From positions 193,680 to 257,679 of the forward strand of contig NZ_JBLWFT010000004.1 of NCBI RefSeq assembly GCF_048323695.1: a DNA stretch of 64,000 nt, written 5' to 3'. Below the pieces are notes generated by a model. It did not search any database and was not told where the DNA came from. It worked only from the letters and a program-made list of their open reading frames with translations. Source of the stretch: Aquisalimonas sp007126095. Lineage in GTDB: Bacteria > Pseudomonadota > Gammaproteobacteria > Nitrococcales > Aquisalimonadaceae. A program made the translations under genes and the position numbers. This document shows positions 44,747 through 52,588 of the stretch, piece by piece (position 1 is the stretch's first letter; the number at the start of each line of letters is the position of its first letter).

Positions 44747-47700
44747 GCGCCCCGCTTTCCGATCAGCCACTGAACGCCGCACAGCCGCTGGACGTCCCGG
44801 GGTCGGTGCCCCGGAGCCGGCTGAGCTTCCGCGCGCAGGAGGCAGGCACCCGCCGCATGGCGCTGAAACTGCGCGACGGCGCCGGTGACTACCCCCGGGC
44901 CATCAGGGACGCCCTTGAGGGGCGCGGCTACGGCGGGCGTGCCGGCCTCATTGCCGGCGAGTACCGCCTGCCCCTGGGGCGTGTGCGCAGCATCCCCGTG
45001 GATGATGACGAAACCGAGTCCGACGTCGGCCTCATGCCCGTGATCCCGGTCCGGTTTGCGGATCCGGAAGGCGAACGGCTGGCACCGCTGCGCGACGGCT
45101 GGATGTACGTCTTCATCAACGGCCACCTGTGGCGCGAGATCCAGGTGAGCAACGAAGGCGAGGTGTTCCGCGACGTCAACCTCGCACGCCACCAGGGCCG
45201 CGATGACCGCCCGGCCGCCTGCGAGGCGCTGTTCCACCACGTCTCTCTGCCGTACCGCATGAACGCCGCCGAGCCCGTCGTCGAAGTGGCGTACGCGGAC
45301 GTGCAGTGGAGCTGGGCCACCATCGAGCGCATGGGCGGCTTCGACCCGGACGACCGGCGCTACTGCCCTGATCTGGACGTGTACGCCCCCTACAACATCA
45401 CCGTGGACGACAGCCTGCGCGAGGCGCGCTGCCAGCGTATCGATCTCGCCGCCTACGACGGCGACCCGGACATCAACCGCCTGCGCGAGACGTTCCTGGT
45501 GCCCACGAGCACCGCCGAGAGCCACTTCAATCCGTCGGACGACCCGGACCAACCACCCCAGCTCCCCGGCCTCACCGAAGACGACATCACCGCGGGCTTC
45601 GCCATCATGGCCGTCCACGACCCGCTGGGCGTGGCAATGGAGCTCATCGGCACCATTCAGGACGAGACCAAGGCGCTCAAGGCGTGCATCGAGGAGATCG
45701 ATCAGCACGAGCACGTGCAGAGCGCCGTGATGGCGTATCAGGCGTTCTTCAATGAGGCATTGCATGAGAAAAGCACTCAGCGTGATGGTGGCTACCGTCA
45801 CGCCGATGACTCCAATGAAGCCAGGGAGTTACGGAGCGTGGCCGGGGATATGGACCGCGATTACATTGAGGCACTGCTCCAGGTCGACGAGCGGCGGGCG
45901 GTCAGGGAACGCATCCGCGAGGCCCGCAACACGCTCGGTCAATGGCTGGACGGAAAATGCCCGAACGGCGGCTCCGCAGATGAACGCGTCGCCCAGCCGG
46001 TCACCGTCGTCCAGGCCATCAAGGACTACGCGGCGCTTTCGCCGCAGGAATACTGGCGGCTCTGGGCCACGGTCAACGGACTGACCGCCGGCGCCGGACC
46101 GGATCCAGCGCAGATCGACAGTGGCTACGATGCCGATCCCGATGACCCGGAAGATGATCCACTGGCAGCGTGGCAGGCGCGCCTGACCGATCCGGAGCAC
46201 CCGCTTTTCCCGATGCTGTTCCCGGGCGAGGATCAGGTCCCGCTCGATGACGACACACCCCCCGCAACCGATGACCTGAACGAAGTCACCGGGCAGACCG
46301 CCTTCCGGCCGGGTGCATTCGCCCTGATGCTGAACGGCGCTGGGTCTGGCGGTGTGTTCGGTTCAGTGGGCCGCGATGTGGCCTGGCTTGGTCGGGAAGT
46401 GGTCATGGACTTCATGTATGTCGTCCAGCGGCAGTGGCAGGCCGCGCTCGATCAGCAGCAGACCGTATCCGTTGAGCTGTTAACGCGTATCGGTAAGGCG
46501 GGACAGTTCCCCGAACTCGAGGGCGCCCGTCTGGTGCGTGAAGGTGACGTGATCCCCGAGGGCTACACGGTCATTGGCTCCCAGGTGGAACGTCTTCACC
46601 GCATGCAGCGCGGCGCCCGCCGGCAGGCCGCTCGCGACGCGGTGCGCAACCCCGGCGCCGACACGGTCGTTATACTGGACGGGAGCACCAACAGCCCCAT
46701 TGCCAGCTCCGGTCTTCAGGGGCTGGCTCCCGCCACGACCTCCGTTGCCGCCGCCACTGATTCAGACTGGCGAGCACTGTTCAGCGCCAAGGGTGGCGAT
46801 GGGCTCTATCGCGCACGGGCGGATCTGGTTTTGGTGCCCGCCGTGTCCGAGACCGTTCGCGAGCTGAGCCAGCCGGATGCAGAACCGTCCCTCACCACAT
46901 CCCGAGCGGTGCGTGCGGCGCAGGCAGGGCTGCCGCCGGTTATCGCGGTGTTTGAGGTGGTGAATATTGCTTCGGCTGCTAATCGGTTACGCGAAGGCTC
47001 TGATCGCGTTATCCGTGAAGGGGCAGAGATGTTCTTGAGCACCGCCGGGCTCGCTTTCGCCCTGACGGAGGCCAGCTTGAATTTGAGTGGGCCGGACCGC
47101 ACCGCGGCGAGGCTGTCACAGGTGACCGGACCACGGGTCGCGAACTGGGTGGCCGACGGTGAGCTGCGCGTTCGAGGACGGACGTCCGTTCCATCCATGG
47201 CAGTCCTTGGTGCCGGCCTGGCAGGGATCGGTGCTGGCCTAGCTGCGTGGGACGTGATGCACCGTTTGAACCGCGGTGACACCGCCGCTGCGGCCGCGCA
47301 TGGTGTCGAGGCCGCGGCCATGACAGGACTGGCTGTCAGTACCCTGGTTTCCGGAGCGCGGCAGGCCGGAGCGGCGGTGGTACTCGGGTTTGGCCCATGG
47401 GGCTGGGCGTTTCTCGCCACCGGCATCGTCGCTGGCGCCATTGCCAGGCACCTGACTCGGGGGTCGCTGGAACGCTGGGCCTATTACGGGCCTTTCGGTG
47501 CCGATCATGAGCGGCGCCTCACCGAGGAATATGCCGGTCTCGAGCCACGGCAGATACGACTGGCCCTGGAATCGTTGCTGTTCGCTCCACAGGTTACGAT
47601 CAAAGAAGATGAACGCTTCGGTCCACCGCGTGTGCGCGTGGAAGTGCGGGCGCCTGCGGCGGCTCGGGCCACCGACAGTGTGGAACTCTACGTCACGTCG

Positions 47701-48027
47701 GAAGGTGGAGGGGGGCAGCAGCCCTTGGAGGTCGTTGCCACCGGCGAATTGCCTGATGGGCCGGGCCCGCTCTGCCAGGCATGGTGGTTCCGGCTACCGG
47801 ATCCCAATGAATGGTATGTAACACGGGACGGTAGACGCCGTTGCACCCTGCGGGCCCGAGCGCGGTTACGCCGCGAAGGCGACGGTAACCTTCCGTTCAA
47901 CCCGAACTACGCAGGCACACAGGCGAGCGCGGCCATGATCGATCCCGACGGTGAGACCGAGGATTGGGCCTATGCCGATGCCCTGACGATCCGCAAGACG
48001 CAGCGACAGATCGACCAGGAGTTCTAG
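44743..48027 (+). CDS. VasX-like T6SS effector, probable pore-forming toxin
   Basis: A 1094-residue protein. The N-terminal third resembles the VasX N-terminal region (PF20249): residues about 90-150 read RFADPEGERLAPLRDGWMYVFINGHLWREIQVSNEGE, the family signature. The middle (150-780) is soluble and Asp/Glu-rich. A hydrophobic block lies at about residues 819-905, with three predicted membrane segments (MAVLGAGLAGIGAGLAAW, AAAMTGLAVSTLVSGA, VVLGFGPWGWAFLATGIVAGAIA), followed by a beta-rich tail that begins LERWAYYGPFG. No nuclease, lipase or amidase motif was seen, so membrane disruption is the favoured mechanism. It is followed by DUF6708-type genes, the usual immunity neighbours. Confidence 0.82.
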   Translation: MSAPLSDQPLNAAQPLDVPGSVPRSRLSFRAQEAGTRRMALKLRDGAGDYPRAIRDALEGRGYGGRAGLIAGEYRLPLGRVRSIPVDDDETESDVGLMPVIPVRFADPEGERLAPLRDGWMYVFINGHLWREIQVSNEGEVFRDVNLARHQGRDDRPAACEALFHHVSLPYRMNAAEPVVEVAYADVQWSWATIERMGGFDPDDRRYCPDLDVYAPYNITVDDSLREARCQRIDLAAYDGDPDINRLRETFLVPTSTAESHFNPSDDPDQPPQLPGLTEDDITAGFAIMAVHDPLGVAMELIGTIQDETKALKACIEEIDQHEHVQSAVMAYQAFFNEALHEKSTQRDGGYRHADDSNEARELRSVAGDMDRDYIEALLQVDERRAVRERIREARNTLGQWLDGKCPNGGSADERVAQPVTVVQAIKDYAALSPQEYWRLWATVNGLTAGAGPDPAQIDSGYDADPDDPEDDPLAAWQARLTDPEHPLFPMLFPGEDQVPLDDDTPPATDDLNEVTGQTAFRPGAFALMLNGAGSGGVFGSVGRDVAWLGREVVMDFMYVVQRQWQAALDQQQTVSVELLTRIGKAGQFPELEGARLVREGDVIPEGYTVIGSQVERLHRMQRGARRQAARDAVRNPGADTVVILDGSTNSPIASSGLQGLAPATTSVAAATDSDWRALFSAKGGDGLYRARADLVLVPAVSETVRELSQPDAEPSLTTSRAVRAAQAGLPPVIAVFEVVNIASAANRLREGSDRVIREGAEMFLSTAGLAFALTEASLNLSGPDRTAARLSQVTGPRVANWVADGELRVRGRTSVPSMAVLGAGLAGIGAGLAAWDVMHRLNRGDTAAAAAHGVEAAAMTGLAVSTLVSGARQAGAAVVLGFGPWGWAFLATGIVAGAIARHLTRGSLERWAYYGPFGADHERRLTEEYAGLEPRQIRLALESLLFAPQVTIKEDERFGPPRVRVEVRAPAAARATDSVELYVTSEGGGGQQPLEVVATGELPDGPGPLCQAWWFRLPDPNEWYVTRDGRRRCTLRARARLRREGDGNLPFNPNYAGTQASAAMIDPDGETEDWAYADALTIRKTQRQIDQEF

Positions 48028-48072
48028 CCCCAATCCCCGATCTTCGCCCACGGACCTTGCCGGGCGTAGGCC

Positions 48073-48096
48073 GTAGGGTGGACCTTCAGGTCCACC
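48073..48096 (+). repeat. REP-like palindrome before the first DUF6708 gene
   Basis: One plus-orientation copy of the 24-base palindrome described at 5674-5839, 31 bases before the start of the first DUF6708 gene. It ends the effector gene's 3' flank and starts the tandem unit. Confidence 0.85.
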
Positions 48097-48127
48097 AATC
48101 AACACAAGCAAGGGAGCACCACAACCA

Positions 48128-49147
48128 ATGACCACGGACGGCACACCCAAGGCCGGGATGACGACCTACGCGGACACGGCATTCACCGGCAGCCGCCCGC
48201 ACGACCTGCCGTCGGGGCAGGATCTGGAGTCCATGGGGTATTTTCATCGCAAGGCGCTGGGCGTGCGGCTGCCGCTGCTGGGGCCGCAGTGCCGGGAGTT
48301 CATGGCGGCCGCCACCAACGTCTTCGAGCTGGACCGGCTGCGGGAGGGGTCGGGAGAGCAGTTGGAGAAAGATCTGGCGGAGCGCGAGCCTCACCGCCGT
48401 CGCATGTGGGCCTCGCGGGCGGATCCGCTGGTGCTGATCGCCTCGATAGGTGCTGTTGCTGGGTTTTTCGGGTTTGCCTCGCTCGCCGTCGCTGTGCTTT
48501 GGCTGATTACTGATGGCCTTTCTGAGTTCGGGGTTGAGATGATCACGGTGCAATTGGTGTACTTCTGCCTGCCTTTCTTCACCATCTGGCTCCTCTGCCG
48601 CCTCCTCGTACGCAGTGGCTGGTTCACCCTCAAGCGCGACACACGCTTCTACCGCGACACCGGCATGGTGAGTCTGTGGGCGGGGCGCAAGGTGGGGCGA
48701 GTGGAGCTGCCGTTCGCCGAGTTCGAGGCGTTCGCCTCACCGGTCTCCACGGCTGTGGGTACCATCCGTCACCGGCTGGGGCTCATCCATCGCGGCACGG
48801 GCCACAGCGTGGGCTATCCGGGCGCGCAGATCGAGCTGTGGGAGACGCAGTTGATCTGGGAGGTGATGCAGCAGTTCATGGACGTGAGCCGGCCGCTGCC
48901 GGACATCCCGGAGTTCGACGGCACGCGCCACTTGGACCCGGTCACCGCGGAGCACGACCGTAAGTCGGGCCGCCCCGCCCGCTACTGGCTGGACATGGAC
49001 CGCGCCCACGCAAGCGCCCTGCACGAGCGCGCCCGCAAGTCGGCACGCGCCTACCCCTGGGGCCGCACCCGGGAGCAGGCCCTGGCATCGGGCTGGCGCC
49101 CGTCGGGCGTTGGCGAGGGGGATTGGCGCGTGGCTGAGTCGGCTTAG
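48128..49147 (+). CDS. DUF6708-type membrane protein, probable effector immunity (copy 1)
   Basis: A 339-residue protein with a soluble N-terminus (residues 1-98), two membrane helices (about 101-129 and 140-162), then a long soluble tail (about 165-339). The tail holds the TRFYRDTGMVSLWAGRKVGRVELPFAEFEAF strand region and a Trp/Arg-rich C-terminus (AYPWGRTREQALASGWRPSGVGEG). This layout matches DUF6708 (PF20455) proteins next to VasX-like effectors. It is 100 bases downstream of the effector gene. Copy 2 differs mainly at residues 109-147, in the membrane hairpin. Immunity function is inferred from position. Confidence 0.75.
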   Translation: MTTDGTPKAGMTTYADTAFTGSRPHDLPSGQDLESMGYFHRKALGVRLPLLGPQCREFMAAATNVFELDRLREGSGEQLEKDLAEREPHRRRMWASRADPLVLIASIGAVAGFFGFASLAVAVLWLITDGLSEFGVEMITVQLVYFCLPFFTIWLLCRLLVRSGWFTLKRDTRFYRDTGMVSLWAGRKVGRVELPFAEFEAFASPVSTAVGTIRHRLGLIHRGTGHSVGYPGAQIELWETQLIWEVMQQFMDVSRPLPDIPEFDGTRHLDPVTAEHDRKSGRPARYWLDMDRAHASALHERARKSARAYPWGRTREQALASGWRPSGVGEGDWRVAESA

Positions 49148-49174
49148 GTGGTGGCGTTAGCGGTGTTCAGGGAT

Positions 49175-49256
49175 GGTGGATCTGAAGATCCACCCTACGC
49201 CCGCCCCGCGCTACCCCACGGCAACGGTAGCCGTAGGGTGGACCTTCAGGTCCACC
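49175..49256. repeat. inverted pair of REP-like palindromes (BIME-like)
   Basis: An inverted copy with a variant centre (GGTGGATCTGAAGATCC arm, 49175-49198) and a plus copy (49233-49256), 34 bases apart, between the two DUF6708 genes. Transcripts could fold into two hairpins or one long one. Confidence 0.85.
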
Positions 49257-49286
49257 AATCAACACAAGAACGGAGCACCACAACCA

Positions 49287-50306
49287 ATGACCACGGACGG
49301 CACACCCAAGGCCGGGATGACGACCTACGCGGACACGGCGTTCGCCGGCAGCCGCCCGGCAGACCTGCCACCGGGGCAGGATCTGGAGTCCATGGGGTAT
49401 TTTCATCGCAAGGCGCTGGGCGTGCGGCTGCCGCTGCTGGGGCCGCAGTGCCGGGAGTTCATGGCGGCCGCCACCAACGTCTTCGAACTGGATCGGCTGC
49501 GGGAGAAGGCTGGAGAGCAGTTGGAGAAGGATCTGGCGGAGCGCGAGCCCCACCGTTGTCGCATGTGGGCCTCACGGGCGGATCCGCTGGTACTGATTGC
49601 CTCCATTGGTGCCGCGGCTGGTTTTTTCACTCTTGGGCCAATTGCGGTCTCTGGTATCTTTCTCCTTACGGATGGCATCTCGGAGTTCGCGCTCGGCGAA
49701 ATCCGTTTTCAGTTAATTTATCTTTTCTTACCCCTCTTCACCATCTGGCTCCTCTGCCGCCTCCTGGTCTACAGCGGCTGGTTCACTTTCAAGCGCGACA
49801 CCCGTTTCTACCGCGATACCGGCATGGTGAGCCTGTGGGCGGGGCGCAAGGTGGGGCGTGTCGAGCTGCCGTTCGCTGAGTTCGAGGCGTTCGCCTCACC
49901 GGTCTCCACGGCCGTGGGCACCATCCGTCATCGGCTGGGGCTCATCCACCGCGGCACGGGCCACAGCGTGGGCTATCCGGGCGCGCAGATCGAGCTGTGG
50001 GAGACGCAGTTGATCTGGGAGGCGATGCAGCAGTTCATGGACGTGAGCCGGCCGCTGCCGGACATCCCGGAGTTCGACGGCACGCGCCATCTGGACCCGG
50101 TGACAGCAGAGCACGACCGCAAGTGGGAGCGCCCGTCCCGCTACTGGCTGGACATGGAGCGGTCCCACGCCAGCGCCCTGCACGAGCGCGCCCGCAAGTC
50201 GGCACGCGCCTACCCCTGGGGCCGCACCCGGGAGCAGGCCCTGGCATCGGGCTGGCGCCCGTCGGGCGTTGGCGAGGGGGATTGGCGCACGGCCAAGCCG
50301 GCGTAG
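49287..50306 (+). CDS. DUF6708-type membrane protein, probable effector immunity (copy 2)
   Basis: A 339-residue paralogue of the preceding gene, aligned without gaps. Outside residues 109-147 nearly all positions match; there the copies differ heavily (for example GPIAVSGIFLLTDGISEFALGEI here against ASLAVAVLWLITDGLSEFGVEMI in copy 1), and the DNA of that patch is AT-richer. A few other changes cluster at residues 20-30, 74-75 and the last 60 residues. The ATG 49287 corresponds to the copy 1 start; a longer in-frame opening runs through the REP element and is not translated protein in my view. Confidence 0.75.
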   Translation: MTTDGTPKAGMTTYADTAFAGSRPADLPPGQDLESMGYFHRKALGVRLPLLGPQCREFMAAATNVFELDRLREKAGEQLEKDLAEREPHRCRMWASRADPLVLIASIGAAAGFFTLGPIAVSGIFLLTDGISEFALGEIRFQLIYLFLPLFTIWLLCRLLVYSGWFTFKRDTRFYRDTGMVSLWAGRKVGRVELPFAEFEAFASPVSTAVGTIRHRLGLIHRGTGHSVGYPGAQIELWETQLIWEAMQQFMDVSRPLPDIPEFDGTRHLDPVTAEHDRKWERPSRYWLDMERSHASALHERARKSARAYPWGRTREQALASGWRPSGVGEGDWRTAKPA

Positions 50307-50333
50307 GTGGTGGCGTTAGCGGTGTTCAGGGAT

Positions 50334-50415
50334 GGTGGATCTGAAGATCCACCCTACGCCCGCCCCGCGCTACCCCACGGCAACGGTAGCCGTAGGGTGG
50401 ACCTTCAGGTCCACC
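50334..50415. repeat. second inverted pair of REP-like palindromes
   Basis: Same arrangement as 49175-49256, shifted by exactly 1159 bases: an inverted copy at 50334-50357 and a plus copy at 50392-50415. It terminates the tandem unit. The leader that follows keeps the GGGAGCACC ribosome-binding stretch but no DUF6708 gene. Confidence 0.85.
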
Positions 50416-50550
50416 AATCAACACAAGAAGGGAGCACCGCCGGCGCAAGCGGTGGCGATTGCTCTGTTCTGTTTCGCTCGATTAGTATTCACGCCGAGCC
50501 AGGATGGCTCTCATAACGAAGACAGTGACACAGCAAAGGAGTGCGCACCC

Positions 50551-51003
50551 ATGCGTGAGCAAACCCCACCCGATCGGCCGGTCCCCGTGACGTCTTTCGA
50601 TCTGCCCATAGCCGTTGACGGCGGCAGTGCCGTTCAGGGGCATTGCAACAAAATTGCGCTGGCACCGGTTCTTGCCCGGGCCGGTCTCGTGCTGGCGGTG
50701 AGTGGCGTTCTGGTCGTTCTGTTCGGTCCCGGTTTTATCATCGGTGTAGCGCTTTCAATCCTTGGCATGATTTTCACCAGTTCTGCGTTTCTCGCCAGGC
50801 GCGTTGCCTGGAGAGCGATTCAGCGCTATGTCTCGGAGCGGTACATCCTGTGCGATGACCAGGGCGAGCCGGTGACCAACGGGGGGCTGACGGTCAAGCC
50901 GTTCGGGGGCGGCGAGCTGGAGATCGGCTACTCCATGGATAATGTGTCCGGCGACCGCCGCTCCGCAGGGGGTCCGCGCGGGAGTCGCCCCGTGACGCAA
51001 TGA
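50551..51003 (+). CDS. small membrane protein at the end of the effector cassette, unknown
   Basis: A 150-residue protein that I do not recognise. A soluble N-terminus is followed by two adjacent helices (ARAGLVLAVSGVLVVLFGPGF and IIGVALSILGMIFTSSAFLA), then a basic, soluble C-terminus (RRVAWRAIQRYVSERYILCDDQGEPVTNGG). AAAGGAG lies before ATG 50551; an in-frame GTG at 50452 is possible but poorly placed. It follows the third copy of the DUF6708 leader, so it may be a second immunity factor or a displaced gene. Confidence 0.6.
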   Translation: MREQTPPDRPVPVTSFDLPIAVDGGSAVQGHCNKIALAPVLARAGLVLAVSGVLVVLFGPGFIIGVALSILGMIFTSSAFLARRVAWRAIQRYVSERYILCDDQGEPVTNGGLTVKPFGGGELEIGYSMDNVSGDRRSAGGPRGSRPVTQ

Positions 51004-51086
51004 CCGACCCGGCAGGCGGGCCGGGGTTCGCAATGGCGGCGGTATCCGGGCCATACTGGCCGCCAGGCAATCCGGGGGGATGATAG

Positions 51087-52520
51087 ATGCTGACAGTCGG
51101 GCAGGTGCTGGTCGGGTTGATGTGGATCGGGCTGCTGGTGCTGGCCTGTTCCGTTCTCAGAACACGGATGCTCTGGGCGCGACGCCTGTTCCTGCCCAGC
51201 TCCCTGATCGCCGGCGTGGTGGCGCTTCTGGCCGGGCCGGAGGTCTTTGGCGCCCTGTTCGGCAACGTGTTCGAGGATGGCGCCGGGCTGTTTCCGGGGT
51301 ACGTGTACGACACCTGGTCCGCGCTGCCGGGGCTGCTGATCAGCGTGGTCTTTGCCGCGCTGTTCCTGGGTAAACCCATTCCGGGCATCCGCGCCATCTG
51401 GCTGCGTGCGGGGCCGCAGGTGGTGGTCGGCCAGACCATGGCCTGGGGCCAGTACGTGGTTGGCATTCTGCTGGCACTGTTGGTGCTCACCCCGGTGTTC
51501 GGGCTGAGCCCCATGGCCGGCGCCCTGATCGAGATCGGCTTCGAGGGCGGCCACGGCACGGCGGCCGGAATGGCAGGCACCTTCCAGGATCTCGGTTTCC
51601 CCGAGGGCGCCGACCTGGCCCTGGGGCTTGCCACGGTCGGCCTGCTCGCTGGTGTCATCGGCGGGACCATTCTCATCAACATTGCCGCGCGACGCGGTAT
51701 CGTCAGCCCGGAGTCGGGGGGCGGCGAGAGCGCCCGCCCCTCCGTCGAGGAACAGGCCGAGTTGGAGAAGGACTACCGCCACGAGCGCAGCACCACCGAC
51801 CCGCTCAGTGTGCACCTTGGCCTCGTGGGGCTGGCCGTTCTGGTCGGCTGGGGGCTGCTGACGGCCCTGCAGGCGATCGAGAGCGCCACCTGGGGGCGTG
51901 ACGGTGGTGTCGAGATCCTCGCCCACGTGCCGTTGTTCCCCATGGCCATGCTCGGCGGCGTGTTCATCCAGCTGCTGGTCATGCGCATGGGTCACGAGGA
52001 GCACGTCTCTGGCCGCACCATGCAGCGCATCTCCGGATTCGCCCTGGATTTCACCATCGTTGCCGCCTTGGCGACGCTGTCGCTCCAGGCACTGGGCGAA
52101 CACCTGGTGCCCTTCCTGCTGCTGGCCGTGACCGGCATCGCCTGGTCGCTGCTGGTGCTCATGGTGCTGGCGCCGCGGGTCATTCCCTACAACTGGTTCG
52201 AGCGCGGCGTGGGTGACTTCGGCCAGTCCATGGGCGTGACCGTGACCGGCGTGCTGCTCATGCGCATGGCCGACCCGCGCAACGAATCCGGCGCCCTGGA
52301 GAGCTTCGGCTACAAGCAGATGCTGTTCGAGCCCATTGTGGGTGGTGGTCTGTTCACGGCGGCGTCCGTGCCACTGATCTATCAGTTCGGTCCGGTGGCG
52401 GTGTTGATCGGCACCGCCGTGGTTACCCTGGGCTGGATCATCTTCGGCCTGCTCTACTTTGGCCGCATGGTCCCGGATGGCGGGCGCGGGCGCTGGCGCC
52501 CGGGTAGGTCGTCTCAGTAG
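51087..52520 (+). CDS. sodium/glutamate symporter family protein (GltS-like)
   Basis: A 477-residue polytopic membrane protein, about ten or more helices in two inverted halves. Signatures include LFLPSSLIAGVVALLAGPEVF and the re-entrant-loop motif FEGGHGTAAGMAGTF, characteristic of GltS; a second loop near FEPIVGGGLFTAASVPLIYQF is also present. A charged cytoplasmic insert (SPESGGGESARPSVEEQAELEKDYRHERS) divides the halves. Expected role: Na-coupled dicarboxylate or glutamate uptake; substrate not proven. Confidence 0.85.
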   Translation: MLTVGQVLVGLMWIGLLVLACSVLRTRMLWARRLFLPSSLIAGVVALLAGPEVFGALFGNVFEDGAGLFPGYVYDTWSALPGLLISVVFAALFLGKPIPGIRAIWLRAGPQVVVGQTMAWGQYVVGILLALLVLTPVFGLSPMAGALIEIGFEGGHGTAAGMAGTFQDLGFPEGADLALGLATVGLLAGVIGGTILINIAARRGIVSPESGGGESARPSVEEQAELEKDYRHERSTTDPLSVHLGLVGLAVLVGWGLLTALQAIESATWGRDGGVEILAHVPLFPMAMLGGVFIQLLVMRMGHEEHVSGRTMQRISGFALDFTIVAALATLSLQALGEHLVPFLLLAVTGIAWSLLVLMVLAPRVIPYNWFERGVGDFGQSMGVTVTGVLLMRMADPRNESGALESFGYKQMLFEPIVGGGLFTAASVPLIYQFGPVAVLIGTAVVTLGWIIFGLLYFGRMVPDGGRGRWRPGRSSQ

Positions 52521-52588
52521 GATGAGCGGTGCCGGCCTGCCTTCGGGGCGCCGGCACCGCCAACCTGCCACCATGATCCGGAGGCCCC

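Larger units (their letters stand above)
48073..50440. repeat. tandem direct repeat of about 1159 bp carrying the two DUF6708 genes
   Basis: The REP element, leader and gene at 48073-49147 are repeated at 49233-50306. A third copy of the REP and leader begins at 50392 and diverges after about base 50439. The spacing between copies 2 and 3 is exactly 1159 bases; between 1 and 2 it is 1159-1160 (a one-base difference in the leader). The flanks are nearly identical, implying recent duplication or ongoing gene conversion. Confidence 0.9.

Noticed and set aside
44743..48027. Enzymatic toxin domain in the C-terminus of the effector
   Set aside because: No HxxxH, GxSxG, Cys-His peptidase or nuclease motif is visible in the tail; pore formation fits the hydrophobic block better.
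49173..49286. N-terminal extension of DUF6708 copy 2
   Set aside because: It translates the REP-like palindromes; the first gene of the pair starts at the equivalent ATG, so this is non-coding.
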